Assembly: GCF_006094435.1 (NCBI RefSeq)
Contig: NZ_CP034783.1
Location: 4,801,001-4,865,000, forward strand
Source of the DNA: Pseudomonas sp. MPC6
GTDB lineage: Bacteria > Pseudomonadota > Gammaproteobacteria > Pseudomonadales > Pseudomonadaceae
Reading direction: 5' to 3'
DNA length: 64,000 nt
Part shown: positions 46,601 through 58,910 of the stretch, in pieces
Layout of the letters: the number at the start of each line of letters is the position of its first letter
Numbering within the stretch: the stretch's first letter is position 1
Program-made: the position numbers and the translations under genes
The notes under the pieces: model-generated
Databases searched by the model: none
What the model was told of the DNA's origin: nothing
What the model saw: the letters and a program-made list of their open reading frames with translations, nothing else

Positions 46601-49600
46601 CAGTTGATCTCCATCTCGTCCAGAAGCGACTCGAGCGCATCAAGACGTGCATCGTTGTCAGCCGGGGCGTGTTGCCCGGCCATGGCGGCATAAGCCTGCA
46701 GGTCGGTGGATTCGAACAGCGCGCGCAGCGGCAGCTCGATGCCCAATTCCAGTTCCACGCGGGCACTGGCCTGGGCGGCGAGCAGCGAGTGCCCACCCAG
46801 TTCAAAGAAGTTCTCGCGCCGGCCGATCTGCGCCACGCCCAGCACCTCGGCCCAGATCGCCGCCAGTTGCCGTTCGAGGTCGCCTTCAGGGGCTTCGAAG
46901 GGTCGTTGCCAGTCGTCGGTATCGGGCAGCGGCAAGGCCTTGCGGTCGAGCTTGCCGTTGCCGGTGAGCGGCAAGGCCTCCAGCAGCAGCCAGTGGCTCG
47001 GCACCATGTAGTCCGGCAGGTCGACCTTGAGCGCGGCGCGCAGGGTGTCGCGCCAGGCGATCGGGTCGTGCGGGGTGTGTTCGGCGACCACGTAGGCGCA
47101 CAGCTGCGGCCCGGCGTCGCCCGCGTGCACGCTCAGCACCGCCTGGCGCACGCCCGGCTGTGCCAGCAACGCGGCCTCGATTTCCCCCAGTTCGATGCGG
47201 AAGCCGCGAATCTTCACTTGCTGGTCGATGCGGCCGAGGTAATCGATGCTGCCATCGGCCCGCTGACGCGCCAGGTCGCCGCTGCGATACAGCCGTTGTG
47301 CGGCATCGAACGGGCTCGGCACGAAGCGCTCGGCGGTCAGGCCGAAACGCCCGTGATACCCCCGGGCCAGGCCGGCACCGGCGATGTACAACTCCCCCGC
47401 CACACCCACCGGCACCGGTTGCAACTGGCTGTCGAGCAAGTACCAGCGCAGGTCGCGGATCGGCAGGCCGATCGGGCTCTGCGCCTTGCCGTCGAGGTCG
47501 GCCTGGCGGATGGCGCGGTAGGTGACGTGCACCGTGGTTTCGGTGATGCCGTACATGTTGACCAGGGTCGGCTGCTGGTCGCCGAAGCGTTCGAACCAGG
47601 GACGCAGGCTCGCGACTTCGAGGGCTTCGCCACCGAAAATCACCTGGCGCAGCGCCATGTTCCGTTCGCTGGCGCAGGCCACTGGCAACAGTTGGCGGAA
47701 GGCGGTCGGGGTCTGGTTCAACACGGTCACGCCCTCATCACAGAGCAGGCGGTGGAACGCCTGCGGCTCGCGGCTGATGTAATACGGCACGATCACCAGG
47801 CGCCCGCCGGTGCACAGCGAACCGAACAGCTCCCACACCGAGAAGTCGAAAGCGTAGGAATGGAACAGGGTCCAGACATCGTCCGGGCCGAAGTTGAACT
47901 GCGCCGCGGTGGCCGTGAGCAGACGCCCGACGTTGCCATGGCTGAGCAACGCACCTTTAGGCCGACCGGTGGAACCGGAGGTGTAGATGACGTAGGCGAG
48001 GTTTTCCCGGGACGCCAGCGCTGGCAGGTTGTCGGCGCTGTAGGCGTCCAGTTGCAACGACTCCAGGCTCAGCACCTGCACGCCGTCACGGGCCGGCAAC
48101 CCGTCGATCAGATGGCGTTGAGTCAGCAGCAGGCTGATGCCGCTGTCGTCGATCATGTAGCTCAGGCGCTCGGCCGGGTATTGCGGGTCCAGGGGCACGT
48201 AGGCGCCGCCGGCCTTGAGAATCGCCAGCAAGCCGACCACCAGCGGCATCGCCCGCTCGGTGGCGATGCCGACCCGCACCTCGGGACCGACGCCCTGCTC
48301 GCGCAGTTTGCGCGCCAGGCGGTTGGTCTGGGCATTGAGTGCGGCGTAGGTCAGGTGTTCGCCTTCGTAGACCAGCGCGATGGCGTTCGGCTGTTGCGCA
48401 GCCTGGGCCTCGAACAACTGGTGCAAGGTGGGCGACAGCGGTTGCGCCTCGAACGCCGGGTTCCAGTGCTGGATCAGCGCATCGCAGTGCGGCGCTTGCA
48501 GCAACGGCAGTTCGGCAACGCGCTGCTGCGGATCCTTGACCACCGCGCGCAACAGGTTCAGCCACTGCTCGGCGAGGCGCTTTATCGACGCCTCGTCGTA
48601 CAGATCCGTGGCGTAGGTCAGGCTGGCGTCGAGGCTTTCGCCCTGCTCCTGGGTGTCGAGCACCAGATCGAACTGGGTGGTGTGCTGTTGCCACCGCAGG
48701 CGCTCGACCCGCAAGTCTGCGACAGTGCGCTCGACACTCGCGCCCAACTGCTGCTGATGGTTGTAGAGCACCTGGAACAAGGGGCTGTGATTGAGGCTGC
48801 GGTCCGGCTGCAAGGCGTCGACCAACTGCTCGAACGGCAAGTCCTGATGGGCCTGGGCACCCAGTGCAACCTGCTTGACCTGTTGCAGCAAGGTACTGAA
48901 CGGTTGCTGCCCGTCGATCTCGGCACGCAGTACCTGGGTATTGATGAAGAAGCCGATCAGGCCTTCGGTTTCGAGGCGCGAACGCCCGGCGCTCGGTACG
49001 CCGACGCTGATGCCCGACTGCCCGCTCTGGCGATGCAGCAAGGTCTGGAAGCTTGCCAGCAACAGCATGAACAAGGTCACCTGGTGTGCCTGGGCGAGTT
49101 GGCGCAAACCGGCCAGCAACTCGCGATCAACGTTCAATGCCAGGCTGGCGCCGCGCTCGGTGCGACGGGCCGGACGGGTCAGTTCGCTCGGCAGTTCAAG
49201 CGGTGCCTGGCTGCCTGCCAGTTGCTCGCGCCACCAGCTCAATTGCCGGGCGCCCTCGCCGGCTTGCAGCCAGTCGCGCTGCCATCGGGCGTAGTCGCTG
49301 TAGTTCACCGGCAGGCTCTTGAGGTTCGCCGCACGGCCTTCGACTGCGGCCTGATACAGCGCGCTGAACTCGTCGACCATGACCTGCATCGACCAGCCAT
49401 CGGCGGCGATGTGGTGCACGGTGAGCACCAGCACATGCTCGTTGGCATTGACTTGCAGCAGCAATACGCGCCACAGCGGGCCATTGCGCAGGTCGAACGG
49501 CCGGGCGATTTCTTCGGCGACGGCGTTGTCGAGCGACGCTTGATCGAGTGGGCGTTCAATCAGTTGCAGGGCCAGTGTGTCATGCAACACCGCACGCGCC

Positions 49601-52600
49601 TGCAGGCCGTCCTGTTCAAAGGTGGTGCGCAAGGTCTGGTGACGAGCCTGCAATTGCGCGAAGGCTGCGCGCAGGGCGTCGCGGTCCAGCGGGCCCTTGA
49701 GGCGCAGCGCGGCCGGGATGTTGTAGGCCGGGCTTTGTGGGTCCAGTTGCCAGAGAATCCATTGACGCTGCTGGGCGTATGACAGGATCTGAGGCTGATC
49801 GGCCGTTGCACGCTGCAGGACCGGTTGCCCGCTGATGTTCGCCCGTGCAGCACGCTCGGCAAATTGCGCCAGATTCGCGGCAGAGAACAGGCTGCTCACG
49901 GAGAGTTCAAGCTGCAGCTGCTGACGTACGCGGGAGATCACTTGCAGCACCAGCAACGAGTGCCCGCCCAGCTCGAAGAAGTTGTCGTCGCGGCCCACGC
50001 GCTCGACCTGCAACACCTCCTGCCAGATCAGCGCCAGCTGCGTTTCCAGCCCTTCGGCCGGGGCTATGAAATCGTGCTGAGCATTGCCGGCTTCAACGCG
50101 TGGCAAGGCTTTGCGGTCGAGCTTGCCGTTGTTGTTGAGCGGCAATTCGGCCAGCAGGATCAGATGGTTCGGCACCATGTAGTCCGGCAGCGACTGACGC
50201 AGAACGGTGTTGAGCCCTTGCAGATAATCCGCCCGGGAAACCACCACGCCGCTGGCGACGACATACGCCACCAGGTGCGTCCCGTCCTGGGCAATGACGG
50301 CCGCTTCGCGCACTTCCTCACGGGCTTGCAGGCAGGCTTCGATCTCGCCCATTTCAATGCGCAAACCGCGAATCTTCACTTGATGATCGATGCGGCCGAC
50401 GTATTCCAGATTGCCTTCAGCGTTATAACGCGCCAGGTCACCGCTGCGGTACAGGCGAGCGCCCGGCTCGCGGGCGAACGGGTCCGGCAGGAAACGTTCG
50501 GCGGTCAGCGCCGGACGATCGAAGTAACTTTGGGCGAGGCTGGCATTTGCACCGATGCACAATTCGCCCACGCCGCCGGTTGGCAGCAACTGACCCGCCG
50601 CGTCCAGCACGTACAGCGCCCGACCAGCGATGGCACGACCGATCGGGATGCCAAACGCGTCGCTGGCATCTTCGAGACGGCATGCATGAACGCTGGATAC
50701 CACGGTCGCCTCGGTCGGACCATAGGTGTTGAGCAACCGTACAGGGCTCAAACCGGCCTGATGCCACAAGCGCAAACCTTCCACCGACATCGCTTCGCCG
50801 CCGACGTGCACCTGGCGCAAATCGCCCAGGTTGCTCACCACGCCGCTGGCACATTCGCGCGCCAGCAAGTACCAATAGGCCGCTGGCAAATCGGCGACCG
50901 TCACGCCGTGCCGGACGATTTCGGCGGCCAGTCGGCCGGCGTCCCAAACATCATCGCCACGCATGATCAACGCCGCGCCGACGCACAACGCCGGGAAGCA
51001 CTGCTCGACGAATCCATCAAAACTGAAGGTCGCGAATTGCAGCACGCGATCCGCGGCCGACAACCCTGAATAACCGGCGGCGGTCTGGCAGAACTCGCGC
51101 AGCGCCGCATGGGCGATGGCGACGCCCTTGGGTTGGCCGGTGGAGCCGGAGGTGTAGATGATGTAGGCCAGATCTTCGGCGACCCCATGGTCTTGCGGAT
51201 CGCTGTCCGGGTAACCGACGTTGTCTTCAAGGCGCAGACGCCGCACACCGGGCACAGCTTCCAGCAGACCGGATTCGCACAGCAGCACATCGAGACGGCT
51301 GTCGTCGATCATGTAGGCCAGGCGCTCGGCCGGATATTTCGGGTCCAGTGGCACATAGGCCGCGCCGCTTTTGAGCACCGCCAACAGGCTGACGATCAGT
51401 TGCGGGCCGCGATGCAAGGCCAGGCCGACGCGCTTGCCAGGGCCGGCACCGGTTTCGATCAGACGATGGGCCAGGCGATTGGCCTGAGTGTTCAACTGAC
51501 CGTAGCTCAGGCTCTGACCGTCGACCCGCAATGCCAGGGCATCTGGCGTGGCGGCGGCTTGCGCAGCGATTTGTTCGTGCACCAGGCGGGTTGTGGATAA
51601 CTCGACCGCCGCCGGTTGGCTGAGCGCGATCACCGCCGCTTTGCCGTCGGCATCGAGCAGCTCCAGCGCGCCAAGCGCCGCGTTCGGCAGCGCCACCAAT
51701 TGCCTCAGCAGGTGCTGCAGATTGGCCGACAATTCGGCGACCTGCGCCGCACTGAACCGCGCCGTGTCATAGCTGAAATCCAGGCTCAGACCTTCGCCCA
51801 GTTCAATGCCCAGCGTCAGCGGATAGTGGGTGCGCTCGTGGTTGTGCAGGTTGGCGAACGACAACCCGGCCGGTGCGCCCTGCTTCAGCGCTTCGGCCAC
51901 CGGGAAGTTTTCGAACACCAGCAGGCTGTCGAACAGTGCGGCACCCTGCTGCCCTGCCCAACCCTGAATGTCGTACAGCGGCACATGCTCGAACTCGCGC
52001 ATCGCCAGGTTCAGCCCTTGCAGCTCGCCCAGCCATTGGCTGACGGTCTGATCCGGCTTCATCGCGCACACCAGCGGCAGCGTGTTGATGAACAACCCGA
52101 GCTGTTCTTCAATCCCCGGCAGCGGCGCCGAACGCCCGGCCACGGTGGCGCCGAACACCACGCAGTCCTGGCCGGTGTAGCGTTGCAGCAACAGGCTCCA
52201 GGCCCCTTGCAGCACGGTGTTGAGGGTGACTTTCTGCTGACGGGCGAACTCGGCCAGACGCTGGGTGGCGCGGCTGTCGAGGGCGATGCGGTACGCTTCG
52301 CTACCCTCGGCGCCCACCGGTGGACGCAGGGCTTCGGCCAGCAAGGTCGGGGCATCCAGCGGCGCCAATGTCGCCTTCCAGAACTGCTCGCCAGCCACGG
52401 CCGATTGCTGCTGCAACCAGCCGAGGTAGTCGCGGTATTGTCCCGTCGGCGCCGGCAGCGACTGCCCGGCGGCGTAATGCTGGATCACTTCGGCGAGCAA
52501 CTGCGCGTTGCTCCAGCCGTCCATCAAAATGTGGTGGCTGGTGTAGATCAGGTGCCAGTCATTGATGCCCGTCTGGATCAGCTTCAGGCGGAACAGCGGC

Positions 52601-55600
52601 GCGCGGCCCAATTCAAAACCCTGGGCGCGCTCGGCGTCGGCCAGCGCATCGGTGTCAGTCGCTTCAAGCACTTCCAGCGGCAATGCGACTTGACGGACAA
52701 TCGCCTGGTGCGCGGTGTCGAGGCCTTGCCAGTGGAAGCTGCTGCGCAGAATGTCGTGACGCTCCAGCGCGGTCTGCCAGGCCTCGGCGAAGCGCTGCGG
52801 ATCGAGGCCTTGAATGTCCAGGCGCAGCTGACTGATGTAGGCGCCGACTGCGGGCTCATGCAAGGTGTGAAACAGCATGCCTTGCTGCATCGGCGACAGT
52901 GGGTAAAGGTCTTCAAGTGTCGAGATGTCGATCGGCAGCACGTCGAGTTGTGCCTGACCGAGCCGCGCCAAAGGGAAGTCCGACGGCGTGGCTTGCGGTG
53001 CCTCAACGGTGCAGCAATGTTCGATCAGCGCGTTGAGTTCCAGCGCGTAATCGTCGGCCAGGCGCTGGATGGTCGCGGTGTCGAACATCTCACGGCTGAA
53101 GCCCCAACTCAGTGACAGCTCGCCACCGTAGACCTGGCCCTCGACCGTCAGCCAGTTGCCCAATGGCGCCAGGGGATCCTGCGCTACGCCGCTGCCTTCG
53201 GTGGACGGGACAAACATCGCGCCGTCGTCGAACTGACGATCGAACTGTCCCAGATAGTTGAAGGTGATGCGCGGTTGCGGTAATGCGGCCAGTTCCGCAC
53301 GAAGCGCCGGTGTGCCGAGGTAGCGCAACGCGCCGTACCCCAGGCCTTTGTCCGGCACGGCGCGCAGTTGTTCCTTGATGGTTTTGATTGAAGCGCCGAG
53401 GTCGCTGGCAGGCATCAGGTTGACCGGGAACAGGCTGGTGAACCAGCCGACGGTGCGGGTCAGGTCGATGTCGTCGAACAGGTCTTCGCGGCCATGGCCT
53501 TCCAGCTGGATCAGCGTGCTGCCCTGCCCGCTCCAGTGGCACACCGCCCGCGCCAATGCGGTCAGCAGCAGGTCGTTGACCTGGGTACGATAGGCCGCCG
53601 GCGCTTGCTGCAGCAGTTTGCGGGTTTGCCCGGCGTCGAACCTGAGCTCGAGCTTGTGCTCGAAACGGTGTTCCAGGGCACCGTGCGCACGATCGCAGGG
53701 CAGATCGGTGGGTGCGCCTTGCAGTTGGGTCTGCCATTGGCCGAGGCTGTTTTCAAAGGCTGGCAAATGCTCCTGCAGACGGGCGACCCAGCGCTGGTAG
53801 GTGCTGGTTTTCGCCATTGCAGCGTGGCCACTGTAGAACTGCTGCAGATCTTCCAGCAGTACGCGCCAGGAAACACCGTCCACCGCCAGGTGATGAATGA
53901 CCAACAGCAACCGCTCGCTGCCGTCAGCCATCGCCACCAGCAGCGCCCGCAGCAACGGGCCGTTGTACAGGTCGAGGCTGCGTTGGGCTTCGTCGCACAG
54001 CGCGTTGAGTGCCTCCACCGACTGCGCCTGACGCTGCCACAGCAGCGATTCGGTGGTCGGCGCGGCGTAAGCCTGCTGCCAGCCGTTTGCGGTCTGCTGG
54101 TAGCGCAGGCGCAAGCTGTCGTGATGGATCAGCAGTTGCGCCAAGGCGCGATCCAGCGCCTCGACGTTCAACGCCGCGCGCGGCACCAGCAGCAGCGACT
54201 GGTTCCAGTGCTGACGCTCGGGGATGGCTTGCTCGAAGAACCACTGTTGCACCGGCGCCAACGCCACCGCGCCAGTGGCCGGACCCTGATCGATCGATTG
54301 CTGCTCGCCACTGCGAGTGGCCTGGGCCAGGCTGCGGATGGTCTGGTGCTGGAACAGATCCTTGGGGCTCAACAGGATCCCGGCCTGACGCGCGCGACTG
54401 ACCACTTGCATGGAAACGATGGAATCGCCGCCCAGTTCGAAGAAGTTGTCTTCCAGGCCGACGTTGTCGATCGCCAGCACGTCCTGCCAAATCGCCGCCA
54501 GGGCCTTCTCCAGCCTGCTGCGTGGCGCGACGTGTTGCCGTGGTTGTTGAGTGCCGTCGATGGCCGGCAAGGCCTTGCGGTCGAGCTTGCCGTTGGGGGT
54601 CAGCGGCAGTTGGGCGAGGAACAGCAGGAACGCCGGGACCATGTAGTCCGGCAGATGCTGGCGCAGCGCCGCTTTCAGGGTTTCCCGCAGGTGCGCTTGA
54701 GCGTCGATCTCAGCCAGCAACGCTGGATCGGTCGGTACGATGTAGGCGACCAGTTGCTGACCATTGATGCCGTCCTGCGCCAGCACCGCCAATTCGCCGA
54801 CCGCGTCTTGCTGCAACAGCCGCGCTTCGATCTCCCCCAGCTCGATGCGAAAGCCACGGACCTTGACCTGATGGTCGATGCGACCGACGTACTGCAGCGC
54901 GCCGTCGGCCTGATAACGGGTCAGGTCGCCAGTGCGGTACAGGCGCTCGCCGTTGCTGGCGAACGGGTTCGGCACGTACTTTTCGGCGGTCATGCCCGGC
55001 CGTGCCAGGTAACCGCGGGTGATGCCGGCACCGGCCAGATACAGTTCAGCCGACACGCCCTGAGGCACCGGTTGCAGCTCGGCATCGAGGACATAGCCGG
55101 CGGTGTGCTTGAGCGGTCGGCCAATGTTCGCGCGGCCACCGGCCTCGCGGCGGGTCCAGGTCGAATAGGTGGTGTCTTCCGAGGGGCCGTACAGGTCGTA
55201 GACATGTTCGACGGTGGGCTGCTGATACAGCGCGTCCACCAGGCTCTGCTTCAGCGGTTCGCCGGCGAGGTTGATGATGCGCACGCCCGGCGGAATCTGC
55301 CCGTCGCGCTGCAAGGCGTTGATCGCCGAGGGCACGGTGTTGATCAGGCGCACCTGGTCCCGGGCCGGCAGTTGCGGCAATTCCAGGGCATTGCGGGCGA
55401 TGATCACCGAGCCGCCATTGGCCAGGGTGACGAACAGCTCCCACACCGACAGGTCGAAGCAGACCGAGGTCGAGGCCAGCACGCCTTGGATGTCTTCGCG
55501 GCGGTAGACCGAGGTCGACCAGTCGATCAGCGCCAGCACGTTGCGGTGGGCGATGGCCACACCTTTGGGTTTGCCCGTGGAGCCGGAGGTGTAGATCACG

Positions 55601-57570
55601 TAGGCGAGGTTGTCCGGCGTGACAGGGGTCACCGGGGCGCTGCCGGGGTAATCGGCCCATGGCCCGTCTTCCATCAGCACCACTTGGGTGTCGGCTGTCA
55701 CATTCAGTGTCGCCGCGACGGATTGCTCGGTCAGCAGCACCAGGGCGAGGCTGTCTTCAAGCATGTAGGCGACCCGCTCGGCCGGGTAATCCGGGTCCAG
55801 GGGCACGTACGCGCCACCGGCCTTGAGTACCGCGAGCAGCGCCACCAGCAGCGTGTCGGAACGCTGCATGGCCACGCCGACCCGGACTTCCGGGCCGACG
55901 CCCAGCTCGATCAGTTTGTGGGCCAGGCGATTGGCCTGGGTGTCGAGTTCGGCGTACGTCAGTTGCTTGTGGGCGAAGGTCACCGCCAGTGCCGTCGGGT
56001 TTGCCGCGACTTGTTGGCTGATCAGCTCGTGAATGCACAGGTCCTGGGCAAAGCTTTCGTCTGCGCGATTCCAGTCATGCACGATGCGCTGATATTCGGT
56101 TTTTTCCAGCAGTGGCAAATCGCTGATGCGCTGCTGCGAATTGCTGACCATGCCTTGCAGCAGGTGCGTCCAGTGCTGCGCCATGCGCGCGATGGTGACA
56201 GCGTCGAACAGGTCGTTGGCGTAGGTCAGCGCGGCGTGCAGCTTGCCGCGCTTCTCATAAGTGTCCAGGGTCAGGTCGAATTGCGTGGTGCGCCCTTCCC
56301 ACTCGATCACGCCCAACGCCAGGCCGGACGCAGTGCTAACGGTGGAGATATCCGCGACCTGCGGCTGGTGGTTGTACATCACCTGGAACAGCGGCGTGTG
56401 GCTGAGGCTGCGCTCGAGTTTCAGCGCTTCGACCAGGCGCTCGAACGGCAGGTCCTGATGGGCCTGGGCGCCGAGGGCGCTTTCCTTGATCCCGCGCAGC
56501 AACGCATCGACGCGGGTCTGGCCGTCGAGCTGGGTGCGCAGCACCTGGGTGTTGACGAAGAAGCCGATCAGGCCTTCGATGTCGGCGCGGTTGCGGTTGG
56601 CGATCGGCACGCCAACGCGAATGTCGGTCTGCCCGGTGTAGCGATGCAGCAGCACGTTGAAGGCGCCGAGCAGCAGCATGAATAACGTGATGTTGTGCTT
56701 CTGCGCCGTGGTGCGCAGCTGCTCGGCCAATTGCGCGTCGACCGCGAATTCGTAGCGGGTGCCGCGATAGCTCGGCATCGCCGGGCGCGGGTGATCGGTG
56801 GGCAGCTCCAGTACCGGGTGTTCGCTGCCCAATTGCGCCTGCCAGTAATCGAGCTGACGTGCCTGCTCCCCCGCCTCCAGCCAGCGACGCTGCCACAAGG
56901 CGTAGTCGCTGTACTGGATCGGCAAGGGCGCGAGTTGCGGCTGGGTGCCCGCCTCGAAGGCGTCGTAGCAGCGGATGAATTCGTCGATCAGCACGTTCAT
57001 CGACCAGCCGTCGGACACGATGTGGTGCAGGGTCAGCAGCAGGACGTGCTCCTGCTCGGCGAGTTTGAGCAAGGTGACGCGCAGCAAGGGGCCGACTGAC
57101 AGATCAAAGGGCAGCACGGATTGCTGTTCGGCTGCTTGGGCGACTGCCTGTTCGCGCTCTTTAGCCGGCAAGGCGCTGAAATCCACATGATCTATGACCA
57201 GCGGCGCGCTGGATGGCACTTGCAGCAAGGTGTCATCGGCCTGGCACTGGAACACGGTGCGCAGGGTTTCATGACGCGCCACCAGACTGGCGAAGGCTTG
57301 CTCCAGGGCAGACAGGTTCAACCGCCCGGTCAGGCGCACCGCGCCCGGCAGGTTGTACGCGCCGCTTTGCGGGTCCAGCTGCCAGAGAAACCACATCCGC
57401 TGCTGGGCGTACGACAGCGCCTGGCGATCGTCGGCCTCGACCCCGGCGGGAATCGGGAAGCGGGCGAAATCAACGCCCTCCTTGTGCAAGGCCGCAAGGA
57501 ACATCTGGCGCTTTTCCAGCGGCAACCCGATAAACCGGCGAGCAAGTTTCAAGGAGTCTTCAGCATTCAT
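46600..57570 (-). CDS. Pyoverdine side-chain NRPS (D-Ala, Lys, Thr), PvdI/PvdJ-type
   Basis: 3656 residues, three modules: C-A-T-E (1-1560), C-A-T (1580-2625), C-A-T (2650-3650), all approximate. Pocket residues: module 1 DLWNNALTY, close to the Ala code; module 2 DGEDHGTVV, the Lys code; module 3 DFWNIGMVH, the Thr code. Module 1 has an epimerase (HHLAVDGVSW, NYLGQFD) and is followed by a D-accepting C domain (YPLSPMQQGML), so D-Ala is expected. Modules 2 and 3 have LGGHSL carriers and normal L-type condensation. The first C domain (HHIVSDGWS) must accept the PvdL chromophore precursor. It is first in the operon with the terminal NRPS and is preceded by a near-match PvdS box. The gene name varies between strains. 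Confidence 0.93.
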
Positions 57571-57624
57571 TTCTGGGTATCCGGATCAGTGGCGGGAAGC
57601 ACAAAGGTACGTCGTCCCTATAAA

Positions 57625-57648
57625 ACGAATGCAGACCGGAAAAATTAG
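57625..57648 (-). promoter_or_regulatory. Near-match PvdS box before the NRPS operon
   Basis: Minus strand CTAAT (57648-57644), 16 bases, CGT (57627-57625); read as TAATT the spacing is 15. It differs from TAAAT at one position and lies about 55 bp before the NRPS start. A Fur-like stretch (GATACTTGTTCTCATT, minus strand) lies just upstream. Confidence 0.55.
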
Positions 57649-57700
57649 CGAATGAGAACAAGTATCAGAAAGGAGCTGGATTGTGGGTGGGCGGGGATGG

Positions 57701-57869
57701 CCCCCTGTAGGAGCTGGCTTGCCAGCGAAGGGGCCAGCACATTCAACATCGATGTCCACTGATCCGACGCCTTCGCTGGCAAGCCAGCTCCTACAGTGGG
57801 CGGTGGGTCAGGCGATATTGATGTCGCCTGGGATGGCCTCTTCGCTGGCAAGCCAGCTCCTACAGGGGT
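57701..57869. repeat. Three REP units between the NRPS operon promoter and the thioesterase gene
   Basis: Units at 57702-57732, 57768-57795 and 57840-57869 of the GTAGGAGCTGGCTTGCCAGC family, one in direct and two in inverse orientation. The rest of 57571-57918 contains only the promoter region. Confidence 0.88.
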
Positions 57870-57918
57870 GGCGGCGGGTCGGGCATCAGAGATGCGCTCT
57901 GGGCTGGTGATCGAGGGG

Positions 57919-58653
57919 TCAGGCGCTGGCGGCCATGGCGTGCCGCCGATGATGAACTTCCAGCTGATCCTTGATCACCCGCAACACCTTGGCCTCGTGC
58001 TCATGGATGAAAAAGTGCCCGCCGGCCAGCATGTCCACGGAAAAACTGCCGCGGGTTTCCTTGCGCCAGCCGATCAATTGCTCGGTGGTGGCGCGGTCAG
58101 TCGTGCCGCCGAGCACGTGCACCGGGCACTTGAGCAACGGCCGCTGCACCGGTTCGAAACGCCCGCACAACAGGAAATCGGCGCGCAGCACTGGCAGCGT
58201 CAAGTTCATCAGCTCTTCATTGGCCAGGACTTCTTCGCTGGTGCCGTTGAGCGTGCGCAATTGCTCGATCAGCTCGGCATCGGTCTTTGGTTCTGCGAAA
58301 CCCCGATCGTAGTCGGCCCGCATCGTCGGCGCAGCGGTGCCTGAAGCGAACAATGCCACCGGCTCCGGCAAGCCCAGCAAGCGCAAGGCATGGGCCATTT
58401 CACAAGCGAGCAATGCGCCCAGGCTATGGCCGAACACCGCATAGGGTGCCTTGAGCGTGGTTTTCTGTTCATGGGCCAGTTGCAGCGCCAGGCGCCGCAT
58501 GTCGGTGTGCAAGGGTTCGCCAAACCGCGCGCCACGGCCCGGCAGCTCGACGGGCTGAAGCTTGAGCCACTGCGGCAACTTGCGCCGCCAGCGGCTATAG
58601 ACCATGGCGCTCGCGCCTGAATAGGGCAGGCACAGCAATGTCAGCTGGGTCAC
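57919..58653 (-). CDS. Type II thioesterase of the pyoverdine NRPS (PvdG-like)
   Basis: A 244-residue alpha/beta hydrolase of the GrsT type. Visible motifs: N-terminal LLCLPYSGASA, PVELPGRGARFGEP, nucleophile GHSLGALLA (about Ser95) and catalytic His in LAGGHFFIHEH. These stand-alone enzymes remove wrong acyl groups from carrier domains of NRPSs. The gene is upstream of the two NRPS genes in the same direction with its own near-match PvdS box, so it very likely edits this assembly line. Both pvdG and a second pyoverdine thioesterase (PA2411 in P. aeruginosa) are of this type; I cannot tell which one this is. Confidence 0.88.
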   Translation of the reverse strand: MTQLTLLCLPYSGASAMVYSRWRRKLPQWLKLQPVELPGRGARFGEPLHTDMRRLALQLAHEQKTTLKAPYAVFGHSLGALLACEMAHALRLLGLPEPVALFASGTAAPTMRADYDRGFAEPKTDAELIEQLRTLNGTSEEVLANEELMNLTLPVLRADFLLCGRFEPVQRPLLKCPVHVLGGTTDRATTEQLIGWRKETRGSFSVDMLAGGHFFIHEHEAKVLRVIKDQLEVHHRRHAMAASA

Positions 58654-58686
58654 CGGGCTTACCTCGATAGTTGTCTGTATAAGAGA

Positions 58687-58710
58687 ACGGATGAGCGCCA
58701 GAGGAAATTA
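58687..58710 (-). promoter_or_regulatory. Near-match PvdS box before the thioesterase gene
   Basis: Minus strand TAATT (58710-58706), 16 bases, CGT (58689-58687), about 35 bp before the thioesterase start. One mismatch to TAAAT, and the same TAATT variant as before the NRPS operon. Confidence 0.5.
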
Positions 58711-58724
58711 GTTGTACAAATCAT

Positions 58725-58900
58725 CCTGTGGGAGCGGCGGTGCGACGATTCGACTTGCCCGCTTACAGGAGATTTTCGGTGAACACGAATTCGGGGAGCG
58801 ACGCCGACCCCATGTAGGAGCCGGCTTGCCGGCGAAGACGGCGGCACATTCAGTAGAGATGTTTACTGACAGACCGCATTCGCTGGCAATCCAGCTCCTA
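58725..58900. repeat. REP cluster between thioesterase and MFS genes
   Basis: A variant unit (58725-58770, with the GCGACGATTCGACTTGC loop also seen at 29439-29480), a complete GTAGGAGCCGGCTTGCC unit (58812-58838) and an inverse decayed unit (58876-58899). No gene is seen in 58654-58910. Confidence 0.8.
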
Positions 58901-58910
58901 ACTTTGATCT

